NCBI GenBank assembly: GCA_029938185.1
Contig: JAOZVK010000156.1
Span: 1-10,691 of the forward strand
Reading direction: 5' to 3'
Length of the DNA stretch: 10,691 nucleotides
Origin: Bacteroidales bacterium
GTDB lineage: Bacteria > Bacteroidota > Bacteroidia > Bacteroidales > JAOZVK01
The first letter of the stretch is position 1. Each line of letters opens with the position of its first letter. The translations under genes and the position numbers were made by a program. This document shows positions 1 to 7,254 of the stretch, one piece after another. The notes beneath the pieces are model-generated. The model was given only the letters and a program-made list of their open reading frames with translations, did no database searches and had not been told where the DNA came from.

Positions 1-13
1 AGAATAAAATTAG

Positions 14-42
14 AACTAATAATATTTTGTAAATTATTAGTT
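14..42 (+). terminator. AT-rich stem-loop, possible terminator of an upstream gene
   Basis: A perfect 10-bp inverted repeat (AACTAATAAT at 14-23, ATTATTAGTT at 33-42) encloses a 9-nt loop and is followed by a short TTTATA run. It could end transcription of a gene lying left of the window. The stem has only A/T pairs apart from one C-G, so it is weak and may be fortuitous in such AT-rich DNA. Confidence 0.25.
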
Positions 43-90
43 TTATAAGCCCAGTGCAATGGTAACAGATTACAACTGCGCGGTTTCATC

Positions 91-126
91 ATAATGCGTA
101 AGCAACTATAAACAGGTCGAAGACCT
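91..126 (-). repeat. Dispersed repeat, copy D (inverted half copy)
   Basis: Read on the minus strand from 126, this stretch reproduces the first 36 bp or so of the repeat found at 2741, 8684 and 9870. It has the AGGTCTTCGACCT hairpin (114-126), then a TTTATAGTTGCTTACGCAT segment, with only one or two changes. Similarity stops after about 91. The conserved 3' block of the other copies (ending GTAACAGTACTTA) is not recognisable, so this copy is truncated or belongs to a shorter subtype. It is the only copy in the opposite orientation and lies upstream of the anti-sigma operon. Confidence 0.85.
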
Positions 127-188
127 AAAATTTATTTTAATCGCAAGTTTTTTAAAAATAGTGTGTCATAATATTAAAAGCAAACAAA

Positions 189-623
189 ATGGATTGTAAA
201 GAAACATATAACAGTTTTATATATTATATAGAAGGAGATTTGAGCCACGAAAAGATAATTGAATTTGATAGTCATATAAATGAGTGTAGCTCTTGTTCAA
301 AAATATTCAATGAAATAAAACTAACATATAATATAATTGACAATGAAAAAGATGTTAAAATAAATCCGTTTTTATTTACAAGAATAAAACAACGATTAGA
401 AAACGAAAATTTAAGTAAAGTATCAAAAAAATATTTTTTATACAAAAAAGCATTAAATACGGTTTTACTTTCAAGTTTCATAATATTAGGGATATGGCTT
501 GGTATTTTTATGGGGAGTATAAATAATACTGATTCTGTTAATATATCTCAAACAAACAGTGAAATTTATTATATGAATGATATCCAACAAGAATCGGTCG
601 AGTTTTTTTTAATAGAAGATTAA
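189..623 (+). CDS. ZAS-type zinc-finger anti-sigma factor (membrane-anchored)
   Basis: This 144-residue protein has the architecture of a class I anti-sigma factor. A cytoplasmic N-terminal domain carries the ZAS zinc motif (Cys3, then His29-x3-Cys33-x2-Cys36), followed by a charged helical linker. One membrane segment spans about residues 89-109 and a short periplasmic tail of about 35 residues follows. Proteins of this family bind and silence an ECF sigma factor and release it on an envelope signal. The ATG at 189 is preceded by an A-rich AACAAA, normal for Bacteroidota, and puts the ZAS Cys at position 3. The gene ends 10 bp before the next one, so the two are almost surely co-transcribed. 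No sigma gene precedes it within 188 bp; all three forward frames are closed by stops there. The zinc motif and topology are read directly. The sigma partner and the signal are inference. Confidence 0.8.
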   Translation: MDCKETYNSFIYYIEGDLSHEKIIEFDSHINECSSCSKIFNEIKLTYNIIDNEKDVKINPFLFTRIKQRLENENLSKVSKKYFLYKKALNTVLLSSFIILGIWLGIFMGSINNTDSVNISQTNSEIYYMNDIQQESVEFFLIED

Positions 624-633
624 TTTATAGACA

Positions 634-1176
634 ATGAATTACTTTACAAAAAATAAAATATTAGTTTGGTTAATAGTTATACTTTTTATAAGCAATATAT
701 CAACAATTGGTTCAATATTGTATAACAAATATCAACAAAATCAAACTATTGAATATACTGACAATAAAGATATTGAAATTCCAAGAAAAAGATTTGGGGG
801 CTTTATAAGACACGAGTTAGATTTAAATGATAGTCAGCATATGAATTTCAGAAAATATAGAAAAAATTATAACAGACAAGCAAGAGCTATTACTTTAGAA
901 ATGAAAAATAAAAGACATGAACTTGTGAGCGAATTGTATAATGAAACCACTGATACTCTAAAGCTTAATAAATTAGCAAATGAAATTGGAATATTACACT
1001 CGGACTTAAAGAAATTGACATCAAAGTATTATTTAGATATGAAAAAAGATTGTAATGAAGAGCAAAGAGAAAGATTGTATGATATTTTTAGGGCAATTCA
1101 ACGTCCAGAAATTCATATGAAAAGTAGAATAAAAAAAAGAAAACATAGAAGAATGCAAAAGAGAATGGATTTTTAA
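634..1176 (+). CDS. Membrane-anchored periplasmic heavy-metal sensor / Spy-CpxP-like protein
   Basis: The 180-residue protein has an uncleaved N-terminal signal anchor (about residues 9-29) and a helical, strongly charged periplasmic domain. The domain carries two degenerate LTxxQ-type motifs, LNDSQ at 64-68 and CNEEQ at 140-144, about 75 residues apart. This is the spacing of the Spy/CpxP/ZraP/CnrX fold (metal-resistance or heavy-metal sensor proteins), an antiparallel alpha-helical hairpin dimer that binds unfolded proteins or metal ions. The last 20 residues are very basic (Lys/Arg-rich). It starts 10 bp after the anti-sigma stop. In related clusters such a sensor sits in the membrane with the anti-sigma factor and controls it, as CnrX does with CnrY; that role here is inferred from the neighbourhood. 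No His/Met-rich metal site is obvious, so metal binding is uncertain. Confidence 0.72.
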   Translation: MNYFTKNKILVWLIVILFISNISTIGSILYNKYQQNQTIEYTDNKDIEIPRKRFGGFIRHELDLNDSQHMNFRKYRKNYNRQARAITLEMKNKRHELVSELYNETTDTLKLNKLANEIGILHSDLKKLTSKYYLDMKKDCNEEQRERLYDIFRAIQRPEIHMKSRIKKRKHRRMQKRMDF

Positions 1177-1203
1177 ATAGAAAGTTTTTTTATTAATAAT
1201 TAA

Positions 1204-1217
1204 GGCTCAAAAGAGCC
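1204..1217 (+). terminator. Small intercistronic hairpin
   Basis: GGCTC-AAAA-GAGCC forms a 5-bp GC-rich stem with a tetraloop in the 72-bp gap between the two Spy-like genes. There is no T-run after it, so full termination is unlikely. It may be a partial attenuator or an mRNA end that protects the upstream message and sets the ratio of the two proteins. The hairpin is read directly; its role is a guess. Confidence 0.4.
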
Positions 1218-1248
1218 AATAAATTGTATCACTTAAAATTAAAGTAAA

Positions 1249-1761
1249 ATGAAAAGTTTAAAATTTAAATCGTTAGTTATTTTAATATCATTATTTTTAA
1301 TTTCAAATTCTGATATATTAGCCCAAAGAGGCATGGGACAAAAAGGTACGGGGCAAAGAGGTGCTGGTTTTGCTAATGGACAATGTAATCTACCAAACAT
1401 AAGCAAGGAACAACAAGCAAAAATAAGTAAATTAAGAACAGCTCATATGAAAGAGTCTCAAAAAACAAGAAACATAATGGGCGAAAAACGTGCACGTTTA
1501 CAAACTTTGCAAACTGCCGATAAGGTTGATATGAAAGCAGTAAACAAAACTATTGATGAAATTGGTGTACTAAGAACAGAAATGCATAAAAAAAGAGCCA
1601 CACATCGTCAGTCTGTTAGAAACTTATTAACAGATGAGCAAAAAGTTGTATTTGACAGTAAAAGAGGTAGAAATGGTAAAGGCTTTGGAAAAGGAAGAGG
1701 CTATGGAAAAGCTTATGGAAAAGGAAAAGGTAGAAGAGCTTGTGGTGGTGGACGTTTTTAA
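1249..1761 (+). CDS. Secreted Spy/CpxP-like protein with Gly/Lys/Arg-rich tail
   Basis: The 170-residue protein begins with a clear Sec signal peptide (hydrophobic core about residues 8-20, likely cleavage after ILA at residue 25). A glycine-rich mature N-terminus follows (about 27-45, repeated GxGQ-type units). A helical domain then carries ISKEQ at 51-55 and LTDEQ at 127-131, the paired LTxxQ motifs of Spy/CpxP periplasmic chaperones. The final 33 residues are a low-complexity tail of Gly, Lys and Arg with a Cys at 165; the only other Cys is at 46. It is a shorter-range paralogue of the preceding gene but is exported rather than anchored. It likely belongs to the same envelope or metal-stress operon, which ends at the terminator 40 bp downstream. 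The basic tail could bind nucleic acid, polyanions or membrane; this is inference. Confidence 0.72.
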   Translation: MKSLKFKSLVILISLFLISNSDILAQRGMGQKGTGQRGAGFANGQCNLPNISKEQQAKISKLRTAHMKESQKTRNIMGEKRARLQTLQTADKVDMKAVNKTIDEIGVLRTEMHKKRATHRQSVRNLLTDEQKVVFDSKRGRNGKGFGKGRGYGKAYGKGKGRRACGGGRF

Positions 1762-1802
1762 GAAATACACATACAAGAATAGTTTAATATAGGTTGATAA
1801 AT

Positions 1803-1837
1803 AAAAAAGGATGCAAAAATTGCATCCTTTTTTTTTT
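1803..1837 (+). terminator. Strong intrinsic terminator of the anti-sigma/Spy operon
   Basis: An A-run (1803-1808) precedes a perfect 8-bp stem, GGATGCAA (1809-1816) and TTGCATCC (1820-1827), with a 3-nt loop and a run of ten T (1828-1837). The A-run can pair with the T-run, so it may also work in the reverse direction. It separates the anti-sigma operon from the cation transporter gene. Confidence 0.92.
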
Positions 1838-1865
1838 GTAAGATACTATATTATTATTATTTTTG
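1836..1865 (+). promoter_or_regulatory. Bacteroidota-type promoter for the CDF transporter gene
   Basis: TTG at 1836-1838, a spacer of exactly 19 nt and TATTTTTG at 1858-1865 match the Bacteroidota primary-sigma consensus TTG-N19-TAnnTTTG. The -33 element uses the last two T of the terminator T-run. Transcription would start near 1872, just before the ATG at 1886. Confidence 0.65.
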
Positions 1866-1885
1866 TGGAAAGTATAACAATTTAT

Positions 1886-2761
1886 ATGAAAAACGAAAAA
1901 ATAGCATATTTAGCCGCATGGGTTTCCATTGGAGGTAATGTTTTACTTTTTATATTAAAATATTATGCAGGCTTTGTTTCCGAATCGGTTGCTATAAAAA
2001 CTGATGCATGGCACACATTATCAGATTCTATTAGTTCGATAATAATAATAGTAGCTGTTAGAATGTCATTGAAACCTGCTGACTATGAACACCCTTTTGG
2101 ACATGGCAGAGCCGAGCTGTTAGCATCTCTAATAATTGGTGTTATTCTTGTACTTATCGCTTTTAACTTCTTTGCTGAAGCCATAAAAAATTTAAGTAAT
2201 AATGTATTAATTAAATTTGGTAATATTGCAATTATTGTAACAATTATTTCGATTGTCTTAAAAGAAACTTTGGCTCAATTTGCATTTTGGTCGGCAAGAA
2301 AAACAAATTCAAGAATGCTAAAAGCAGATGCATGGCACCACAGAAGCGATGCTTTTTCGTCTTTGATAATATTAATTGGTATATTTACAGGAAAATATAT
2401 TTGGTGGATTGATGGAATTTTAGCTATATTAGTAGCAATATTTATTTTTTATTCGGCTTATGGAATAATAAAAGATTCAATAAACCCTATTCTTGGAGAA
2501 AATCCATCGGTTGAACTTGTAAGTAAAATAAAAAAAATAGCAAATGAATCATACAAGTTTGATTTGGAAATACATCATATTCATATACATAGATATGGTA
2601 ATCATACCGAACTTACATTTCATATAAAATTAGAAAAAAATATGAAATTAGAAAAAGCTCATGAAATAGCTAATATTATTGAAACAAGAATTAAAAATAA
2701 ATTAAATATAGAATCAACAATTCATATGGAGCCTTTATTAAGGTCTTCGACCTATTTATAG
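1886..2761 (+). CDS. Cation diffusion facilitator (CDF) family metal efflux transporter
   Basis: The 291-residue protein has six predicted membrane helices followed by a cytoplasmic ferredoxin-like C-terminal domain, the normal CDF size. The transport site is visible as His43-x3-Asp47 in helix 2 and His151-x3-Asp155 in helix 5. This HD-HD pattern is typical of zinc-transporting members. The conserved HPFGHGRAE loop follows helix 2 (about 69-77). The C-terminal domain has several His (about 225-233, IHHIHIH). CDF proteins export Zn2+ or similar divalent ions in exchange for protons. An in-frame ATG at 1811 would add 25 residues, but it lies inside the terminator stem and upstream of the likely start site, so ATG 1886 is chosen. 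The last six codons and the stop are supplied by a dispersed repeat beginning at 2741, giving an end that is probably not ancestral. Metal specificity cannot be fixed from sequence alone. Confidence 0.9.
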   Translation: MKNEKIAYLAAWVSIGGNVLLFILKYYAGFVSESVAIKTDAWHTLSDSISSIIIIVAVRMSLKPADYEHPFGHGRAELLASLIIGVILVLIAFNFFAEAIKNLSNNVLIKFGNIAIIVTIISIVLKETLAQFAFWSARKTNSRMLKADAWHHRSDAFSSLIILIGIFTGKYIWWIDGILAILVAIFIFYSAYGIIKDSINPILGENPSVELVSKIKKIANESYKFDLEIHHIHIHRYGNHTELTFHIKLEKNMKLEKAHEIANIIETRIKNKLNIESTIHMEPLLRSSTYL

Positions 2762-2845
2762 TTGCTTACGTATTAGTACAAAGACAATTTAATCAGTAAG
2801 TTATGTGAATAGGTAAATGTCGAAAAATTTTTGTAACAGTACTTA
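2741..2845 (+). repeat. Dispersed repeat, copy A
   Basis: A full copy of the roughly 103-bp repeat. It has the 13-nt hairpin AGGTCTTCGACCT (2741-2753), then TTTATAGTTGCTTACG, a moderately conserved middle (AATC, GTTA, GAATA, TAAATGTC) and the 3' block TTTTTGTAACAGTACTTA. TACAAA (2777-2782) can pair with TTTGTA (2830-2835). The first 21 bases overlap the 3' end and stop codon of the CDF gene. A further TTGCTTACGC (2862-2871) just downstream may be a second fragment. Confidence 0.9.
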
Positions 2846-2928
2846 TAAGTAATTAACAATATTGCTTACGCTTGATAAACAGCATAATATAAAAAACATA
2901 AGTGTCATTTTTATTTTATAACTTTTTT

Positions 2929-3510
2929 ATGAATATCAAAAAAAAAATATATATAAAAAATATGCTTTGTTTCAGTAGTATAAAGTTACTTAAATACGAA
3001 TTTGAAAATAACAATATTAAAGTTGATAGCATTAATATTGGTTCAGCAACAATTTCATATGAAGATAAGGAAGTTGATATGAAAAAAATTTCATCTATTT
3101 TGGAAAGCAATGGCATGAGTATTATAATAAGCAGGGAGCAAAAAATAGTAGAAAAAATAAAACAAGCAGTAATAGAACTTATTCACTATATGAATAATGT
3201 AGATTCAATTGTTAGAAAATCCGATTATTTAGTTGAAAAACTTGGTCTAAGCTATCAGCAATTATCTAAAATATTTTCAAAAAATGAAACTATAACTCTT
3301 GAAAAATATATAATTTTAAATAAAATTGAAAGAATAAAACATTTGATTGATACTAAAGATTTTACTTTAAGCGAAATTGCCTATATGATGGATTATAGTA
3401 GTGTCCAGTACCTTTCAAATCAATTTAAAAAAATAACTGGATTCTCGGTTAGCGATTATAAACAATATAGTTATATAGAAAAAATCCCAATAGATAAACT
3501 CATGTTTTAA
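2929..3510 (+). CDS. HMA-like domain fused to AraC-family HTH regulator
   Basis: The 193-residue protein has two parts. Residues 1-62 or so have the beta-alpha-beta pattern of a heavy-metal-associated (HMA) domain, beginning YIKNMLC, but the usual CxxC metal motif reads Cys14-Phe-Ser-Ser17, so the second Cys is lost. Residues from about 95 to 185 form an AraC-type double helix-turn-helix, ending in the typical LSEIAYMMDYSS...LSNQFKKITGFSVSDYK signature. HMA-AraC fusions are common in Bacteroidota beside metal transporter genes; the CDF gene immediately upstream fits. A GTG at 2902 is in frame and would add nine residues. ATG 2929 is preferred because it places the HMA strand at the N-terminus as in relatives. 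The stop is 24 bp before the propeller sensor, so co-transcription is possible. The target promoter and any metal response are inferred, and the lost Cys argues against classic metal chelation. Confidence 0.75.
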   Translation: MNIKKKIYIKNMLCFSSIKLLKYEFENNNIKVDSINIGSATISYEDKEVDMKKISSILESNGMSIIISREQKIVEKIKQAVIELIHYMNNVDSIVRKSDYLVEKLGLSYQQLSKIFSKNETITLEKYIILNKIERIKHLIDTKDFTLSEIAYMMDYSSVQYLSNQFKKITGFSVSDYKQYSYIEKIPIDKLMF

Positions 3511-3534
3511 ATTACTCAATGATAAAATTCTAAA

Positions 3535-6500
3535 ATGAAAAATAAACTTCTTAAATATTATTTATTATTTTTATCAATACTTATAACTTTTAATAATAGT
3601 TATGCGCAAGAATACTCTGCACTAAACCCTAAGAAACTTCTAAGTCAATATATAATAAAAACATGGTCGGTAGAAAATAATGCTCCAATTGATGAGATTG
3701 TAGATATTATACAAACAAAAGACAACTATATATGGTATGGCGGATTCGATGGTTTGGTTAGGTTTGATGGTGTTGATTTTAAATTGTTTAATACCACAAA
3801 CACACCAGAATTATCTGTTAATGTAATAAAAAAACTATATCAAGATAGAACAGGTAAACTATGGATTGGAACACAACAAGGCTTACTATACTACAAAGAT
3901 TATAGATTTTATAGAAATAGTGCATTAGATGAACTAAATAAAGAATCAATTGAATCAATATTACTTGATAGCAAAAATAATCTATGGATTGGAACAAGCT
4001 CAAATGGTTTGTATAGACTCACAAATGGCACATTATATAAAATTACCGAACTACCATTTATAAACAAAAGTATTGTCTCTATAATTTTTGAAGATACTAA
4101 TAATGTTATTTGGATAGCAAGCGAAAATGGAGATTTAGCAACATTTCATAATAATATCTACACACAATTAGACAAGCCACCAACCAATGGTATTTTTTCA
4201 ATGTATGAAAATTCAGATGGGAAAAAATATTTTGCAACTGGTAATGGTGTTTATACACTAAAAAATAAACTTATAGCAAAGTATAGTAAAATAAAATTAA
4301 CAAATATCAAACAAGTTATTGTTGATAATTATGGCGATTTTTGGTTGGCTACTCAAAATGGACTTTTTAGATATTCATCTAAAACAGATAAACTGGACAG
4401 TCTTACAATAAACAATGGCTTACTAAACAATATATTATTTAAAATATCTTTTGACAATGAGGGCAATTTATGGGGAGCAACATATCGGAAAGGAATATTT
4501 CAACTAACTGATGGCAAGTTTACATGCTATTCTAAAACAGAAGGTACTCAATCTAATATGATAACCGCAGTAATTGAATTATCGAAAAATGAATATTATT
4601 TAGGAAACGAAAATGGAAAAATAAATATATTAAAAAATGGAAAAATTTATAATTTAAATGAGAATATTCCCCTTCCAAATTCACGCTTAAAACATTTGTT
4701 TAAAGATAGTAAAGATAATATATGGGTAAGTACATACGGAGGTTTATTAAAAATTTCTAACAACGGACATATTTTATACAATACCAAATCTGGTTTTGCT
4801 GATAACTATGTACGTTTGGTTTTTGAAGATTCCAAAAATAATATTTGGATTGGAACAAGACGAACCGGAATACATAAATTAAATAAAGATAATTCATATA
4901 TAACTTTAAATGAACTAAATGGAATGAGTTCAAACTTTATAATGAATATAATAGAAACTAAAAGTGGAGATTTAGTAGTTGGAACTTCAATGGGTATAAA
5001 TATTATTAGAAATAATAAAGTTATAAAACAATATACTGCAAAAAATGGTTTGAGTAGTAACTTCTCTTTTAATATATATGAAGATAGATATAGTAACCTA
5101 TGGGTGTGCTCAAACAGTGGACTTTGTAGAATTAAGAATGGCAAATTTGTGAATTTTTCATCAAAAAATGGTTTTCCTGCAAACTCAGTTTTTGATATAT
5201 TAATAGATAATTATGGCTATTTTTGGTTACCCTCGGCAAATGGAATAATTAAAGTTTCGAGCAAAGAGCTTAACAATTTTGCTGATGGTAAAACTACTAA
5301 ATTTAAATATAAAATATTTGATAAAAAAGATGGTCTTAAAAATAATAAATGTATAGGAGCAACAAAATCATTAAAATCTAATGATAACAGAATGTGGTTT
5401 TTAACTTCAAGTGGAGTAGCTATGATAAATCCACAAGATACATTAACAAAAGAAAACAAATTAAAAATAATTATTGAAGAAATTAAAACAGACCAAACCA
5501 TATTTTATCCAAAAGATAAAGTTATTATACCTTATGATAATAAACGTTTAACAATAAAATTTACTGCTTTTAATTATAAACTTTCCGAAAATATACAGTT
5601 TAGATATAAACTAGAACCTTATGAAAAAGAATGGGTAGAAAATAGTAATATTAGAAATATACAGTACACTAATGTACATAGTGGTAATAATTTATTTGTT
5701 TTATCTGCAAAAATTGATGGTAAATGGTCTAATAATATTACTTCAATAAAAATTAAAGTATTATCGCCGTTTTATAGAACATGGTGGTTTATTTTAATAA
5801 TAATTTTGGGTTCTTTATTTTTTATATACACAATTTTTAAATTAAGAATTAAAAGAATAGAAATCCAAAAAAGAAAATTAGAAAAAATTGTAGAGCAAAG
5901 AACAATTGAAGTAAAAGAAAAAAATAGGGAATTAAAAAAACTTTCTATTGTAGCAAGTAAAACAGATAATTCTGTTTTGATACTTGATTATGATGGAAAT
6001 ATAGAATGGATAAACGATGGTTTTACAAGATTATTTGGATATACTTTTTCTGAATTTATAAAAAAAACAAATGGAAATTTATTTAAAAATACTAATATTA
6101 AAGAATATAAAACGGTAATAGATAATTGTAAAAAGACAAAAAAATCTGTAAATTACAGCACCCTCGTTCCAGCTAAAGATAGTAGCTCAGTATGGGTACA
6201 ATCAACAATAACACCAATACTTGATGAAAATAATGATATTATAAAATTCATTTCAATAGATTCGGATATTAGCAAACTTAAAGAAGCCGAAAATAGTATT
6301 TTACAAAAAAATGAAGAAATACGACTGCAAACCGAACAATTATTAGAAACAAACACAATATTAGAAGCCAAAAAAGATGAAATTGTATATCAAAACGAAA
6401 ATATAAGAGCAAGCATTAGATATGCTTTAACAATTCAAAAGGCAATATTACCTTCTTTGAATATAATTAATAGAGACTATGAAACATTTATAATATACAA

Positions 6501-7167
6501 ACCAAAAGATATTGTTTCTGGTGATTTCTATTGGTTTGCAAATGTAATAAATAATAATAAGCATTATACTTTTGTAGTTGTAAGCGATTGTACAGGACAT
6601 GGAGTTCCAGGAGCATTTATGTCGATGATAGGCAGTAGGTTGCTTTCCGAAATAATAGTTGAAAAGCAAATAATAGACCCCAAAAAGGTTTTGGAGATAA
6701 TGGATGAAAAAATTAAGACAATATTAAATCAAAAAAAATCGGATAATGATGATGGTATGGATGTTTGTTTATGCCGAATTGAAAACTCTAATAATGAGCA
6801 AAAAGAACTTATATTTGCAGGAGCAAAAAGACCATTATTCATTTTTAAAAAAAGTGTTGGTGAAGTAGTTAGAATTAAAGGAAGTCGTAAACCTGTTGGA
6901 GGTAAGTATTTTAGGAAAGTTTCATATAATGATACTAAAATAAATGTTAAAAAAAATGATATTATATATTTAACAACTGATGGGTATATAGACCAAAATG
7001 CACCTAATAGAAAAAAAATTGGAACTAATAGACTAATAGAACTATTAAATAAAACAATTAAGCTACCAATGGATGTACAAAAAGAAGAATTAGAAACTTT
7101 TTTTAATAACTACAAACACGATGAAGAACAAAGAGATGATATTGCTATTTTAGGATTAAAGTTTTAG
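3535..7167 (+). CDS. Propeller/Y_Y_Y/PAS transmembrane sensor with SpoIIE-type PP2C phosphatase output
   Basis: This is a 1210-residue multidomain sensor. A signal peptide (cleavage after Ala24) leads to about 14 Reg_prop-type repeats between residues 35 and 640. Each repeat has a (L/I)W-x-(G/A)T core such as KLWIGTQQGL and NIWIGTRRTG, enough for two seven-bladed beta-propellers. A Y_Y_Y domain follows (about 655-743), then one membrane helix (750-770), a coiled coil, a PAS domain (about 803-915), a second coiled coil and a C-terminal SpoIIE/PP2C phosphatase (about 955-1210). The phosphatase metal-binding acids are intact: Asp997 in SGDFYW, Asp1018 in SDCTGHG and Asp1201/1202 in QRDDIAI. TTDGYID at 1147-1153 is also present. 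The periplasmic half is that of Bacteroidota hybrid two-component sensors, but no histidine kinase, receiver or AraC output is present. The protein probably senses an extracellular or periplasmic ligand and dephosphorylates a Ser/Thr phosphoprotein, such as a STAS anti-anti-sigma factor. Ligand and target are unknown and none is encoded nearby. Confidence 0.9.
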   Translation: MKNKLLKYYLLFLSILITFNNSYAQEYSALNPKKLLSQYIIKTWSVENNAPIDEIVDIIQTKDNYIWYGGFDGLVRFDGVDFKLFNTTNTPELSVNVIKKLYQDRTGKLWIGTQQGLLYYKDYRFYRNSALDELNKESIESILLDSKNNLWIGTSSNGLYRLTNGTLYKITELPFINKSIVSIIFEDTNNVIWIASENGDLATFHNNIYTQLDKPPTNGIFSMYENSDGKKYFATGNGVYTLKNKLIAKYSKIKLTNIKQVIVDNYGDFWLATQNGLFRYSSKTDKLDSLTINNGLLNNILFKISFDNEGNLWGATYRKGIFQLTDGKFTCYSKTEGTQSNMITAVIELSKNEYYLGNENGKINILKNGKIYNLNENIPLPNSRLKHLFKDSKDNIWVSTYGGLLKISNNGHILYNTKSGFADNYVRLVFEDSKNNIWIGTRRTGIHKLNKDNSYITLNELNGMSSNFIMNIIETKSGDLVVGTSMGINIIRNNKVIKQYTAKNGLSSNFSFNIYEDRYSNLWVCSNSGLCRIKNGKFVNFSSKNGFPANSVFDILIDNYGYFWLPSANGIIKVSSKELNNFADGKTTKFKYKIFDKKDGLKNNKCIGATKSLKSNDNRMWFLTSSGVAMINPQDTLTKENKLKIIIEEIKTDQTIFYPKDKVIIPYDNKRLTIKFTAFNYKLSENIQFRYKLEPYEKEWVENSNIRNIQYTNVHSGNNLFVLSAKIDGKWSNNITSIKIKVLSPFYRTWWFILIIILGSLFFIYTIFKLRIKRIEIQKRKLEKIVEQRTIEVKEKNRELKKLSIVASKTDNSVLILDYDGNIEWINDGFTRLFGYTFSEFIKKTNGNLFKNTNIKEYKTVIDNCKKTKKSVNYSTLVPAKDSSSVWVQSTITPILDENNDIIKFISIDSDISKLKEAENSILQKNEEIRLQTEQLLETNTILEAKKDEIVYQNENIRASIRYALTIQKAILPSLNIINRDYETFIIYKPKDIVSGDFYWFANVINNNKHYTFVVVSDCTGHGVPGAFMSMIGSRLLSEIIVEKQIIDPKKVLEIMDEKIKTILNQKKSDNDDGMDVCLCRIENSNNEQKELIFAGAKRPLFIFKKSVGEVVRIKGSRKPVGGKYFRKVSYNDTKINVKKNDIIYLTTDGYIDQNAPNRKKIGTNRLIELLNKTIKLPMDVQKEELETFFNNYKHDEEQRDDIAILGLKF

Positions 7168-7254
7168 ATTAAAACAAGTGTAAAAGTAAAAAAAGACAGC
7201 ATATTTTGGTGTAGTTATTATTTTATTTTCACAAAGCATATTAAGAAGAACTAT

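Noticed and set aside
1811..1885. ATG at 1811 as the start of the CDF transporter, adding 25 residues
   Set aside because: It lies inside the terminator stem and upstream of the likely transcription start; the added residues do not resemble a CDF N-terminus.
2918..2926. TAACTTTT as a promoter -7 box for the HMA-AraC gene
   Set aside because: The last base deviates from TAnnTTTG, there is no TTG 19 nt upstream, and the start site would fall on the ATG itself.
2902..2928. GTG at 2902 as the start of the HMA-AraC gene
   Set aside because: It adds nine hydrophobic residues before the HMA strand; ATG 2929 fits the family better.
4806..5501. Minus-strand open frames inside the propeller sensor gene, and similar ones inside tldD and the anti-sigma gene
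   Set aside because: They are antisense shadows of strongly supported genes, with no initiation context or domain signal.
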